From assembly GCA_036003365.1 (NCBI GenBank), contig DASYSL010000089.1:1-34834 (forward strand): DNA of 34,834 nt, given 5' to 3'. The notes under the pieces are model-generated. The model saw only the letters and a program-made list of their open reading frames with translations. It did no database searches and was not told where the DNA came from. Source of the stretch: DASYSL01 sp036003365 (GTDB lineage Bacteria > Eisenbacteria > RBG-16-71-46 > DASYSL01). Below are positions 1 to 7,975 of the stretch, one piece after another (the first letter of the stretch is position 1; the number at the start of each line of letters is the position of its first letter). The position numbers and the translations under genes were made by a program.

Positions 1-1
1 G

Positions 2-112
2 GATCCGAGCTGGGACAACGACATCCTCAATCCCGCGTTTCACAGCCTGCACGCCGACGACTTCGAGGTGATCCAGCTCGGCTGGGGCCAGCCGACCACC
101 GGGATACCGTAG
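2..112 (+). CDS. C-terminal end of an unrecognised protein (5' end outside window)
   Basis: The frame is open from base 2 to a TAG at 110-112 and gives the last 36 residues of a protein. The tail is rich in Asp, His, Trp and Gly, ends GWGQPTTGIP, and has a plausible composition for a real product. No family can be assigned from so short a piece. The next gene on the same strand starts about 100 bp later, and that gap shows no clear terminator. Confidence 0.45.
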   Translation, partial: DPSWDNDILNPAFHSLHADDFEVIQLGWGQPTTGIP

Positions 113-215
113 ACGCGCGCGACGGTTTATCTGCGCTGCTCGTTTCTTTACCCCACATCGATCGCCAGCCTGCCGCATCGAATCACGCGAAGTTCACCCC
201 CACGCCGGAGGCCTC

Positions 216-1463
216 GTGCGCTCGATATCGTTTCTTCTCGTCGGCGGCGCGCTCGCCCTCGCCACACCGGCCGGGGCGCAGTGGTCGCAGGTGCCGGAGA
301 TCCCCACCACTCAGCTTTTTTCCCTGTTCGCCAATGGCGACACCCTCGTCGCCGGAGCCGACACCGCCGCGTACGTGAGCACGAACGGCGGCATCACGTG
401 GAAGCGCTCCGCCCGGCCTGCAAGCGCCGTTCAGCTGGTGGCTGCGGTGCGCGTCCATCGCGGAAGGCTCTACGCCGGTACCTTCGGCCAGGGCGTGTTC
501 GTGAGCGACGATCTGGGCAGCACGTGGAGCGCCTTCAATCAGGGGCTGGTCGGTGGCTTCGCCAACACCCAGCTCGATGAGGTGGATTTCCAGGTGCGTG
601 GCGAGAGCCTCTACGTGGCCACCGCGGGCGCCGGCGTCTACGTGCGCGGCCTGGGCGCCGGAAGCTCGTGGGCGCCGTTCGGCACCGAGCTGGAGCCCAA
701 TCAGGCCTCGAACGTCACCAGCCTCGCCTTCGGCGGCGGGCGGCTTCTCACGCTCGCGGGCTCGAACGGGCAGGTCTTCTTCAACGATCCCGGCGATCCG
801 GACTGGTCGACATCCAATCTCGACAACGTCGGTCTCCATCCCGGCGCGTCGGCGTTCCTGGGCAAGTGGAACGGCACGAGCTGGGTCGTGGGCACGAACT
901 TCGGCGTCTTCCGGAGCACCGCAGGCGAGGAGCCGTGGACGCGCACCGATGTCGGGTTCGGTACCTTGAACTGGACGGCCTTCGCGGCCCTCGGATCGCG
1001 CTTCTTCGGCGCCTTCAGCACGTTCACGTTCGCGGTCGTGGAGGAGAGCGATGACGGCGGCGCGACCTGGCAGAGCGAAGAGGATTTCCCCGGCGTGTTC
1101 ATCCGCGAACTGGCGATCAGCGGCTCGACCTTGTACGCGGCGCGCGGTGACGGTTTGTGGCGGCGCGCCGCCGGAGCGGTGGCCGTGGACGGCAACGGCT
1201 CGTCCCGCGTGTCCTTCGTGTTGTCCGGACAGCAGCCCTTCGGCGATCGCGCGCGCGTGCGCTTCGTTCTCCCGAGCGCCGGAGTCGCGTCCATCGCGAT
1301 CTTCGACGTGCACGGCCGTCGTGTCGGCGGCGTCTCGGGCACCTGGCCTGCGGGGCCGAGCGAAGTCGCTCTCGACGCGGCCGCCCTACCCGCCGGCGTG
1401 TATCACGCGCTCCTCACCACAGGCGGCGAGCGTCGGAGCCTACGCCTCGTGCACCTGCGGTAA
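216..1463 (+). CDS. Exported beta-propeller (BNR/sialidase-like repeat) protein with C-terminal FlgD-like domain
   Basis: 415 aa from a GTG preceded by CGGAGG. Residues 1-21 form a signal peptide ending AGA-Q. The body holds repeated Asp-box-like motifs (STNGGITWK, SDDLGSTWS, SDDGGATWQ), each following a YAGT/YVAT-type strand, which is the pattern of BNR/Ycf48-like beta-propellers. From about residue 330 the sequence becomes a small beta-sandwich (RVRFVLPSAG, IFDVHGRRV, LPAGVYHALL) that resembles the FlgD-Ig/type IX sorting-like tails of secreted FCB-group proteins. The product is probably secreted or surface-attached, and no enzymatic residues are evident. It stands alone on this strand and converges on the CPBP gene across a palindrome array. 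A second propeller-like gene lies at 11459-12517 without the C-terminal domain. Confidence 0.85.
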   Translation: MRSISFLLVGGALALATPAGAQWSQVPEIPTTQLFSLFANGDTLVAGADTAAYVSTNGGITWKRSARPASAVQLVAAVRVHRGRLYAGTFGQGVFVSDDLGSTWSAFNQGLVGGFANTQLDEVDFQVRGESLYVATAGAGVYVRGLGAGSSWAPFGTELEPNQASNVTSLAFGGGRLLTLAGSNGQVFFNDPGDPDWSTSNLDNVGLHPGASAFLGKWNGTSWVVGTNFGVFRSTAGEEPWTRTDVGFGTLNWTAFAALGSRFFGAFSTFTFAVVEESDDGGATWQSEEDFPGVFIRELAISGSTLYAARGDGLWRRAAGAVAVDGNGSSRVSFVLSGQQPFGDRARVRFVLPSAGVASIAIFDVHGRRVGGVSGTWPAGPSEVALDAAALPAGVYHALLTTGGERRSLRLVHLR

Positions 1464-1473
1464 AGACTTCGAC

Positions 1474-1576
1474 GTGGACCATTCCCTTGTCCGCGGACAA
1501 GCAAGTGGTCAACTCGAGGCAATGGACCAGTCACAGGCCGTGCGGCCTGCAAGTGGTCCACAGGAGTAGGTGGACC
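1474..1576. repeat. Array of palindromic units with 48-bp period (block 1)
   Basis: TGGACC recurs at 1475, 1523 and 1571, exactly 48 bp apart. Unit A has outer arms TGGACCA (1475-1481) and TGGTCA (1506-1511) around the perfect palindrome CTTGTCCGCGGACAAG (1486-1501). Unit B has outer arms TGGACCA (1523-1529) and TGGTCCA (1554-1560) around CAGGCCG-TG-CGGCCTG (1534-1549). In both, CAAG precedes the right arm. The third unit is only a left arm. The block fills the gap between two convergent genes, so it could act as a bidirectional terminator or be a REP-like dispersed element. No coding potential is seen here. Confidence 0.75.
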
Positions 1577-1621
1577 TTTCGCTCCGAAGCAAACGGAAGA
1601 TTGATGCTGCGAGTTCCTCTC

Positions 1622-2305
1622 CTACTTGAAGACCCAGTGCGCGACGCGCGCCTCGAGACCGAAGTAGATGATGGCGACTGCGGTGAGATCGAAGCTCGCG
1701 TGCGCGATCATGAGGAACCAGAGGCGACTGGTCACGGCGAAAATCCCACCGAATACGAGGCCGACGAACACTGCTTGAACGGCCCCGGGCACGCCCTGGT
1801 CGGCGAGATGGGCCACTCCGAAGAGGGCGGCGCTTACGAGCACCGCGACGACTTTCGCCCAAGGGCGCCCGCCGAGAAGTTTGCCGATGCGCTCGAAGAG
1901 ATAGCCGCGATAGAACGTCTCTTCTCCAAAAGCCGCACTCACCAGGATCGTGAGCACGATCTCTGGGAGCGCGCTCGGATTGCCGACCAGGTAATGGTAG
2001 GCCTGATTCACGCTCGGCAAGCGGAGAAGCGGCAGGATGATCGCCTTGTGGAAGAGCTTGAGTGCCGCGCCGAACAGGATGCCACCCACGATGGTGAGCA
2101 GCCAGCTTCTGGGCACGGCGAAACCCAGGTCGCGCCAAGGGGTGCGCGAGCGATAAGCCCACAGGAGCACGAGCAGGGCCGCGCCCCAGCCACTCGCCAC
2201 CAGCGCGCCCAGAAAGATGACGAGGATCGCGCCGAGGCCCATCGGCCCGAAGCCACGGAGCTCGGCGGCAAAGCGATCGTTTTCGGGAGCGGCGCTCACG
2301 CTCAC
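1622..2305 (-). CDS. CPBP-family intramembrane metalloprotease
   Basis: 227 aa from a GTG whose first bases overlap the TGA of the DUF3303 gene (GTGA), which implies translational coupling. Several hydrophobic helices are visible (about 22-50, 66-90, 114-126, 152-168, 176-208). The glutamate-protease (Abi/CAAX) motifs are present: E128-E129-xxx-R133 (EETFYR), F162-xxx-H166 (FGVAH) and a third His at 202 (AHASFD). This family comprises membrane metalloproteases related to Rce1. Its bacterial substrates are mostly unknown, and some members process peptides or give self-immunity to bacteriocins; no bacteriocin gene is nearby. The open frame continues upstream, but the overlap decides the start. 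Confidence 0.88.
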   Translation of the reverse strand: MSVSAAPENDRFAAELRGFGPMGLGAILVIFLGALVASGWGAALLVLLWAYRSRTPWRDLGFAVPRSWLLTIVGGILFGAALKLFHKAIILPLLRLPSVNQAYHYLVGNPSALPEIVLTILVSAAFGEETFYRGYLFERIGKLLGGRPWAKVVAVLVSAALFGVAHLADQGVPGAVQAVFVGLVFGGIFAVTSRLWFLMIAHASFDLTAVAIIYFGLEARVAHWVFK

Positions 2306-2574
2306 AGTTCCGGCGCGATGGCCCGCGCGGCTTCCTCGGACGTGCGCACCGGGATGACCTCGAAGTCGATGAGGTCGCGCCACGCCGCCATCCAATCCTC
2401 CAGAGCGTGCTCGCTCTCCGCCTCCATGACCTGAAAGCAGCGGCGGAACTCGAGGTCGACCCAGCTGGCCACGTAGGTGAGCCCCTCGGGAGCCAGGCGG
2501 CCCCGATCGCGATAGCGGCGATACACCGCGGGCGCCTGACCCGGGTGGAAGTGCTCGATCACCATGAAACGCAC
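2302..2574 (-). CDS. DUF3303-family small protein
   Basis: 90 aa from a GTG with a strong GAGGAGGGG just upstream. It begins RFMVIEHFHPGQ, and together with the later PEGLTYVASWVDLEFRRCFQVME segment this matches the layout of DUF3303, a small cytosolic alpha/beta family of unknown function with a ferredoxin-like look. It has no signal peptide or membrane segment. It sits 10 bp downstream of the DUF3078 gene and overlaps the CPBP protease by 4 bp, so the three are probably co-transcribed. I infer no biochemical role. Confidence 0.75.
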   Translation of the reverse strand: MRFMVIEHFHPGQAPAVYRRYRDRGRLAPEGLTYVASWVDLEFRRCFQVMEAESEHALEDWMAAWRDLIDFEVIPVRTSEEAARAIAPEL

Positions 2575-2584
2575 GAGCCCCTCC

Positions 2585-3622
2585 TCAGAACATGCGATAG
2601 GTGAGCCCGATGGCGAGCACCTCGCGGAACTGGCCCGCCTTGCGCACGTTCTTGTCGAGCTGCAGCACGTAGGCGTTCTGCACGGCTGGATCCGGGCTCG
2701 ATGCCAGCTCCGGATCCACGAGTGCGGCCACGTCGTACTTGTCGTACACCCACTGCACGTCGAGATTCACGTTCAGGGACTTGGTGATCTCGGCCGTGAA
2801 CGTGTTCTGGAAGTTCACGTCCGGCGCCTTCCAGTAGTCCTGGACGGAGGTACGTCCCGGGTAGGCGGCGATCAGGATCGCGTCCACGTTCTTGAGGTTG
2901 TCCGCCTCGGAGTAGGTGAGCGTCTCGTAGACCAGGAGCGTGCCCTTGTAGAGCACCTTCTTGTCGAGCATGGGCTGCTTGATGTCGGTCTGCCACTCGA
3001 TGCCGCCGTCGTTGTTGGTGAAGCTCCGAATGTCCTGGCCGGCCGGATCCGTGAAGGCGCGCGCGTAGATCTGCCGGTAGGCGGCGCCGACACGCGTCAA
3101 CGCACCGGCGTCCTCCGTCTTGTAGAGGACGCGCGAGATGCCCGCCGACTCCTTGACCTTCACCGGGTTGAAGTTGAGCTTGCCGCGCGGATCGCTCTCG
3201 TCCCAGAACTGCGATTCCCCGGTCAAGGCGGCGTACGGATCCACCGCTCCGCCGGTCGTCCATCGCGCCAGCGACTCGAGATAGAGCTGGTCGGTGGTCT
3301 TGTCGGGCGAGTCCCACACCAGCTCGCCCGTCGTCGTGTGGTCCTGCTTGCTCGTCTGGCCGTAGGCCAGCTTGAGCTGGTTCGCCCAGTTGAATTTGTC
3401 CGAGAACTGCCGGCGCGCGCTCGACTGGCTGGTGAGCACCCAGTTGAACGATCCCTGATCGCCGCCCGACCAGTTCGAGCTGAAGGCGCTCTGCGCCAGG
3501 TTCAGGCCGAGTGTCTGGCCGAATTTCCACGGACCGGGCTCATCGGGCTTGGGATCGTCGGCGCGGACCACGGCGGGCACGAGCCCGAGGACCAGCGCGA
3601 GCAAGAGCAAGCGAATCTTCAT
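2585..3622 (-). CDS. DUF3078-type exported beta-barrel-like protein
   Basis: 345 aa from an ATG that follows a GAGG-containing leader. Residues 1-21 form a signal peptide (AVVRA-DD). The mature start WKFGQTLGLNLAQSAFSSNWSGGDQGSFNWV is the hallmark opening of DUF3078 proteins, which are common in Bacteroidetes and related phyla. The remainder alternates aromatic and polar residues in the way expected of outer-membrane beta strands and ends in an aromatic Phe (GLTYRMF). It is probably an outer-membrane protein; its function is unknown. The gene lies 47 bp downstream of the Ser/Thr kinase gene and 10 bp upstream of the DUF3303 gene, so a kinase-DUF3078-DUF3303-CPBP transcription unit is plausible. 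Confidence 0.8.
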   Translation of the reverse strand: MKIRLLLLALVLGLVPAVVRADDPKPDEPGPWKFGQTLGLNLAQSAFSSNWSGGDQGSFNWVLTSQSSARRQFSDKFNWANQLKLAYGQTSKQDHTTTGELVWDSPDKTTDQLYLESLARWTTGGAVDPYAALTGESQFWDESDPRGKLNFNPVKVKESAGISRVLYKTEDAGALTRVGAAYRQIYARAFTDPAGQDIRSFTNNDGGIEWQTDIKQPMLDKKVLYKGTLLVYETLTYSEADNLKNVDAILIAAYPGRTSVQDYWKAPDVNFQNTFTAEITKSLNVNLDVQWVYDKYDVAALVDPELASSPDPAVQNAYVLQLDKNVRKAGQFREVLAIGLTYRMF

Positions 3623-3669
3623 GTCGAGGTTCCTCTCCAGGAAGAAGGGGGATCCCAAGAGAGCCGCGA

Positions 3670-6648
3670 TCAAGAGCTCCGCGCTCTCATGTCCTGCAAC
3701 AACGTCTCGGCGACGGCCGGGTTGGCCGCCGCGAGGGCTCGTTCGATGACGCTTTCGTACGACGTGCTGCGCGCCTCGGCTCGCGCCCGGGCCACGGCTT
3801 CGGGGCCGAGCGCACGCGCGGCCGCGCCGAGATAGCGGTCCACCAGCTCGTCCCAGAAGCGCACGTGGATGTCGGCGCCTACCGATTCCCACTCCGCGAG
3901 CGTGGCCTCCTGGAAGAGGACCGCGCTCTCGCGATCGCCCTTTCCGGCCAGCGACATGCCCACGCCTTGTACCTCGAAGCCGGTCTCGACGCGGTCGCCG
4001 ATGGCGCGGGCGAGCAGCAGGCTCTTGCGGTAGAGAGCCAGGCTCTCGTCATAGCTTTGCTCCATGAGCGCGCAGTCGGCGAGGAAGTGCCAGCCGAAAT
4101 GCTCGCTGCGGCGGTCTCCGTGTTGCGATGAGAAGGGAATGATCTCGAGCGCGTGCGCGCGCGCTTCGCTGACCTCGCCCAGCGCCACCAGGGCTTGCGC
4201 CAGTCCGACACGCGCGCGGTTCAGAAGAACGGGATCGCCGCGCTCGCGCTGCAGCTCGAAGCACTCGGCGAACGTGTCGCGGGCACGCTTGTCTTCGGTG
4301 CTCAGGAAGTACACCCAGCCCATGGCTTCGAGCGTGATGGCCATCTCGAGACGATCGCCGAGGGCGCGCCACTGCGCCAGCGCCTCCTGCATTTGCGCGA
4401 GCGCCCCCGCCGTGTCGCCGCGCCACGAGCGCACCTGAGCGGCGCCCATGAGGGCACGCGCCCGCGCCGCGCGCGCCGGCGTGGCCGGCGTGGCGTCGAG
4501 CGCCGCCGTCAGGTGCTCGTCGCCCTCACGCAGATGCGAGCGCACGTGCCAGAACCAGGTCAGCGCCCCGGCCAGGACGAGATCGGTCTCCGGGTCGGTG
4601 TGGCGGGCGGTCTCCAAGGCGAGGCGCAGATTGTCGTGCTCGCGCTCGAGGATGGCGGCCCATCGCTCTTCGCCCGTGAAGCGCTCGCCGTAGGCGCGCT
4701 CGGCCAAAGCCAGGAACTCGGCCAGGTGGCGCTCGCGCAGGCGCTCGGCGCCGCCTGAAGCCACGAGCTCGTCGCGCGCGTACTGGCGCACGGTCTCGAG
4801 CAGGCGGTAACGCGGCGATGGGCCGTCCTCGCGCTCGACCTGGACGAGCGACTTGTCGACCAGATGGCCGAGCCGGTCCATGGTCTCGAGCTCGTCCAGT
4901 GGCTCCCCCGCCACCCGCGTCGCGGCTTCCAGGGTGGCGCCGCCGGCAAAGACCGAGAGGCCTTGCAACAAGCGCTGCTCGTCGGGGCCGAGCTGCTCGT
5001 AGCTCCATTGCAATGCGGCGCGCAGCGTCTGATGCCGTGACAAGGCGGCTTTGCTGCCGCCCGTCAGAAGGCGGAAGCGGTCGTCGAGCTTGTCGCGAAT
5101 CTGCTCGAGCGAGAGGAGCTTGACGCGCGCGGCCGCGAGCTCGAGCGCCAGCGGAATGCCGTCCAGGCGCCGGCAGATCTCGGCCGCGAGGGGTGCGGTG
5201 GCTCGGTCGAGGCTGAACCCGCTCACCACGGCCCGCGCGCGGTCGACGAAGAGACGCACGGCATCGCTTTCCTCGACACGGCCGAGGTCGGCGCTCTCTT
5301 CCCGCTTGGGCACGGCCAGCGATCCGAGCGCGTACAGGCGCTCCCCCGCCACTCCCAGGCCTTCGCGGCTCGTTGCCAGGACGCGAAGCTCGTGCGTGGC
5401 GTCGAGCAACCGGTCGGCGAGTGCCGCGGCCTCGCCCAGGACGTGCTCGCAATTGTCGAGGATGAGCAGACATTCCCTCTCGCCGATGCGCTGCGTCATC
5501 GCGGCCACGAGGTCCTTGCCCGGCTCCTCGCGCACACCCAGCACGGCGGCCACGGCCTCGGCCACGCGCGACTCGTCGGCCAGGGGCGCGAGATCGACGA
5601 ACCAGATTTCCTGCCCACCTGGCGCACCGACCGCCGCGGCGGTTTCGATCGCGAGCCGAGTCTTTCCGGCCCCGCCGATGCCGGTGAGGGTCACGAGCCG
5701 GCTCTCCTCGAGCAGCCGGCGGCACTCGGCGATCTCCCGCACGCGCCCCACGAAGGGCGTGCGCGGCCGCGGCAGCGAAGAGATACGCGGGGGTGACGAC
5801 GTTTCGGGCGCCGCGCTCGCCGCCTCGAGCGCCTGCGCGAACTCGGCCACGCTTGCGAAGCGATCGGGCGGCGCCTTGGCGAGGGCTCGCTCGATCACGG
5901 CCGCCACGCCTGCAGGGATGAATGGAGCCGCTTCGCTCAAAGACGGCGGCAGCGCCGCCAGGTGCTGGCGCAGCACGGCGTCGATCGCCGGGGCATCGAA
6001 TGGCGGCCTTCCGGCAAGCATCTCGTACACCACGGCGCCCAGCGCGTAGAGATCGGAGCGCGCGTCCAGCTCGCGGCCGAGAATCTGCTCGGGGCTCATG
6101 TAATGAGGCGTGCCGAGGGCCGTGCCCTCCTCGGTCACCACGCTCGTCTCACTCTCGCCGGTGCTGCCGCCCATGGGACGCGCGATGCCGAAGTCGGTCA
6201 CCAGGGCAATGCCGTCGGCAAGCAGGATGTTCTCGGGCTTGATGTCGCGGTGGATGAGGCCGTGCTGGTGCGCGTGGCCGAGGGCGCTCGCGATCTCGCG
6301 CGTCAGGCGCAGCGCGCGCTCGAGCGGCAGGCGCTTTTCGCGCCTGAGGCAGGCGCGCAGCGTCTCGCCCTCGATATAGGGCATGACGTAGAAGAGACCG
6401 CCCTCCGAAGCCCCCGAGTCGAACAGGGGAACGATGTGCGGATGCGAGAGTCCGGCGGCAATGGCGATCTCGCGCTCGAAGCGCTCGCGTCCGCCCGCAT
6501 GGCGCGGTACCTCGACGAGCTTGAGCGCGACTTTGCGGCGGTGCTTGGTGTCTTCGGCAAGGTAGACGGTAGCCATGCCACCGCGTCCCAGCTCGCGCTC
6601 GATGCGATAGCGATCGGACAGCTCCAAGCGTGCACCTCGGGTGACCAT
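3670..6648 (-). CDS. Ser/Thr protein kinase fused to NB-ARC-like ATPase and TPR repeats
   Basis: 992 aa, starting at an ATG. Residues 14-275 form a Hanks-type kinase: glycine loop GRGGMATVYLAED (21-33), catalytic Lys43 (VALKL), HRD (133-135) with KPEN following, DFG (152-154) and GTPHYMSPE (179-187). All key residues are present, so it should be active. After a Pro-rich linker, residues 300-560 hold a STAND/NB-ARC-like ATPase with Walker A GIGGAGKT (323-330) and Walker B LLILDN (394-399), as in AfsR/COG3903 predicted ATPases. From about residue 600 to the end, helical TPR-like repeats predominate. No transmembrane helix is visible, so it is likely a cytosolic signalling hub. It probably heads a minus-strand operon. 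Confidence 0.93.
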   Translation of the reverse strand: MVTRGARLELSDRYRIERELGRGGMATVYLAEDTKHRRKVALKLVEVPRHAGGRERFEREIAIAAGLSHPHIVPLFDSGASEGGLFYVMPYIEGETLRACLRREKRLPLERALRLTREIASALGHAHQHGLIHRDIKPENILLADGIALVTDFGIARPMGGSTGESETSVVTEEGTALGTPHYMSPEQILGRELDARSDLYALGAVVYEMLAGRPPFDAPAIDAVLRQHLAALPPSLSEAAPFIPAGVAAVIERALAKAPPDRFASVAEFAQALEAASAAPETSSPPRISSLPRPRTPFVGRVREIAECRRLLEESRLVTLTGIGGAGKTRLAIETAAAVGAPGGQEIWFVDLAPLADESRVAEAVAAVLGVREEPGKDLVAAMTQRIGERECLLILDNCEHVLGEAAALADRLLDATHELRVLATSREGLGVAGERLYALGSLAVPKREESADLGRVEESDAVRLFVDRARAVVSGFSLDRATAPLAAEICRRLDGIPLALELAAARVKLLSLEQIRDKLDDRFRLLTGGSKAALSRHQTLRAALQWSYEQLGPDEQRLLQGLSVFAGGATLEAATRVAGEPLDELETMDRLGHLVDKSLVQVEREDGPSPRYRLLETVRQYARDELVASGGAERLRERHLAEFLALAERAYGERFTGEERWAAILEREHDNLRLALETARHTDPETDLVLAGALTWFWHVRSHLREGDEHLTAALDATPATPARAARARALMGAAQVRSWRGDTAGALAQMQEALAQWRALGDRLEMAITLEAMGWVYFLSTEDKRARDTFAECFELQRERGDPVLLNRARVGLAQALVALGEVSEARAHALEIIPFSSQHGDRRSEHFGWHFLADCALMEQSYDESLALYRKSLLLARAIGDRVETGFEVQGVGMSLAGKGDRESAVLFQEATLAEWESVGADIHVRFWDELVDRYLGAAARALGPEAVARARAEARSTSYESVIERALAAANPAVAETLLQDMRARSS

Positions 6649-6669
6649 GGCGAGATTCGCGACCGCCGC

Positions 6670-6698
6670 ATCCTAGCGCAACTTGCCAGGCCTGCCAG
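6670..6698 (-). promoter_or_regulatory. Possible sigma-70-type promoter for the kinase operon
   Basis: Read on the minus strand, CTGGCA (6698-6693), a 17-bp spacer and TAGGAT (6675-6670) lie about 21 bp upstream of the kinase ATG. The match to TTGACA/TATAAT is fair only, and the evidence is positional. Confidence 0.35.
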
Positions 6699-6822
6699 TC
6701 CGGACTCAGGAACCCGGTCGGGATGACTCGACGCCAGCCACCCACGGGCAGTTACGAGCCGCCTCCTCCCCGCCGATAACACCGGAAACCCTTGGTTCGG
6801 GCGTTGTTTCGCCTTCGCTGGC

Positions 6823-6838
6823 TGGCACGCGCTTTGCT
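6823..6838 (+). promoter_or_regulatory. Sigma-54 (RpoN) -24/-12 promoter
   Basis: TGGCACG (6823-6829), four bases, then TTGCT (6834-6838). The GG and GC doublets are 12 bp apart, as the -24/-12 class requires, and this is nearly the full RpoN consensus. Transcription would start near 6849, about 38 bp before the ATG at 6887. An enhancer-binding activator would be needed; none is encoded in this window. Confidence 0.8.
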
Positions 6839-6886
6839 CAAATCTCGGGAGTTTCTCGCCGCCCTGCGGCCTCAGAAAGGGAACCC

Positions 6887-7900
6887 ATGGCCTCACCCGA
6901 CAAAGCCGTCGAGATCCTGACCGAGCTCTCGAGCCTCGCCGAGCGTGGTACCAAGGACGACATCCTGGCCCGCGCCCTGCACACCGCCAACAGTCTCCTC
7001 GACGCCGATGCGTCGTCGCTCGTGCTGGCCGCCAATTCGCGCCGCGGCGAGCGTCTCGTGCTCTACAAGGGCTCGGACACGCCCGCCTCGGTCAAGCTCT
7101 CGGTCGAGAAGAGCGACGTGTTGCGCGTGTTCGCCAATCACCAAGAGCCGCTGCCCGTGCCGGATCTCTCGGAGAACTCGGGCCTCGTCACCGGCGACTC
7201 CTGCCCCGGCGTGGAGGCCGGACCGGCACTCTTCATCCCGGTGACCCAGCGCGATCCGCTGCCCGGCTATCTCGCCATCTACCGCAAGCGCGGACGAGTG
7301 AAGTTCTCGAGCACCGAGATCCAGTTCATGGTGCTGCTCGCCGCTTGGCTCTCGGCGGCGCTCGAGAACGTGCGGCTCTCGGCCGGCACCGAGCGGCTGG
7401 CGATCACCGACGATCTCACTGAGGTCTACAACTTCCGTTACGTGAAGGCGACGCTCAAGCGCGAAACGCGCCGAGCCAATCGCTTCCAACAAGAGCTGTC
7501 TGTGATGTCGGTCGAGATCGATGGTTTCGCGAGACAGCAGGATACGCACGGCGCGCGCCACGCGCACACGCTGGTGAAGGAGATCGCCTCACTCCTGGCA
7601 CAGCAGGTGCGCTCGTTCGATGTGCTGGGGCGCCACGGCGACGATGGCTTCCTGATCGTGCTGCCGCAGACCGGCCTCGACGGCGCGTGCGAAGCCGCCG
7701 AGCGCATGCGCGCCGTGGTCCAAGGCCATTCCTTCACGTCCTGCGCTCCGGGGTCGGTGACCATCACTTGCGGCGTGGCGGCGTTCCCACAAGACGGATT
7801 GGACGCGGACGTGCTTCTGGCGATGGCCGATCGTGCCCTCGACTATGCGCGCCAGCAGGGTCACAACTGCGTCTCGACCTCGGTGCGACGCGCCGCCTGA
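6887..7900 (+). CDS. GAF plus degenerate GGDEF protein, putative c-di-GMP receptor
   Basis: 337 aa from an ATG preceded by AGAAAGGG; the open frame runs further upstream, but this start has the ribosome site and lies downstream of the sigma-54 promoter. Residues 5-165 look like a GAF sensor domain. Residues 170-330 are a GGDEF fold (TDDLTEVYNFRY at 174-185). The signature loop reads G251-D-D-G-F255 in place of GG(D/E)EF, and the usual DIDxFK metal motif reads EIDGFA, so cyclase activity is doubtful. The inhibitory c-di-GMP-binding motif RxxD is intact (R242-SF-D245) at the canonical five-residue distance. Together these suggest a catalytically inactive GGDEF protein that binds c-di-GMP. No transmembrane segment is seen. 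Confidence 0.88.
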   Translation: MASPDKAVEILTELSSLAERGTKDDILARALHTANSLLDADASSLVLAANSRRGERLVLYKGSDTPASVKLSVEKSDVLRVFANHQEPLPVPDLSENSGLVTGDSCPGVEAGPALFIPVTQRDPLPGYLAIYRKRGRVKFSSTEIQFMVLLAAWLSAALENVRLSAGTERLAITDDLTEVYNFRYVKATLKRETRRANRFQQELSVMSVEIDGFARQQDTHGARHAHTLVKEIASLLAQQVRSFDVLGRHGDDGFLIVLPQTGLDGACEAAERMRAVVQGHSFTSCAPGSVTITCGVAAFPQDGLDADVLLAMADRALDYARQQGHNCVSTSVRRAA

Positions 7901-7921
7901 TCATCGCTGCATCGCAAAACG

Positions 7922-7953
7922 AAGCGCCCCCGGCTCTCGCCGAGGGCGCTTTT
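7922..7953. terminator. Bidirectional intrinsic terminator
   Basis: AAGCGCCC (7922-7929) pairs with GGGCGCTT (7944-7951), extended inside by CGG/CCG after one mismatch, with a six-base loop. TTTT ends the plus-strand side, and the minus-strand reading also runs into TTTT past the stem. It separates the convergent GGDEF gene and the small secreted-protein gene. Confidence 0.8.
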
Positions 7954-7975
7954 CGCTACTCGCGAGAACGCCGCG

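Noticed and set aside
1..6. GGATCC at the first base, possibly a cloning junction
   Set aside because: The reading frame continues directly after it and no vector sequence follows; a BamHI site is common at this base composition.
1474..1576. CRISPR array
   Set aside because: The units are palindromes with different inner sequences, not identical direct repeats separated by unique spacers, and no cas gene is near.
2564..3835. 423-residue plus-strand open frame
   Set aside because: It is antisense to the DUF3078 gene, which has a signal peptide, a ribosome site and a recognisable family opening.
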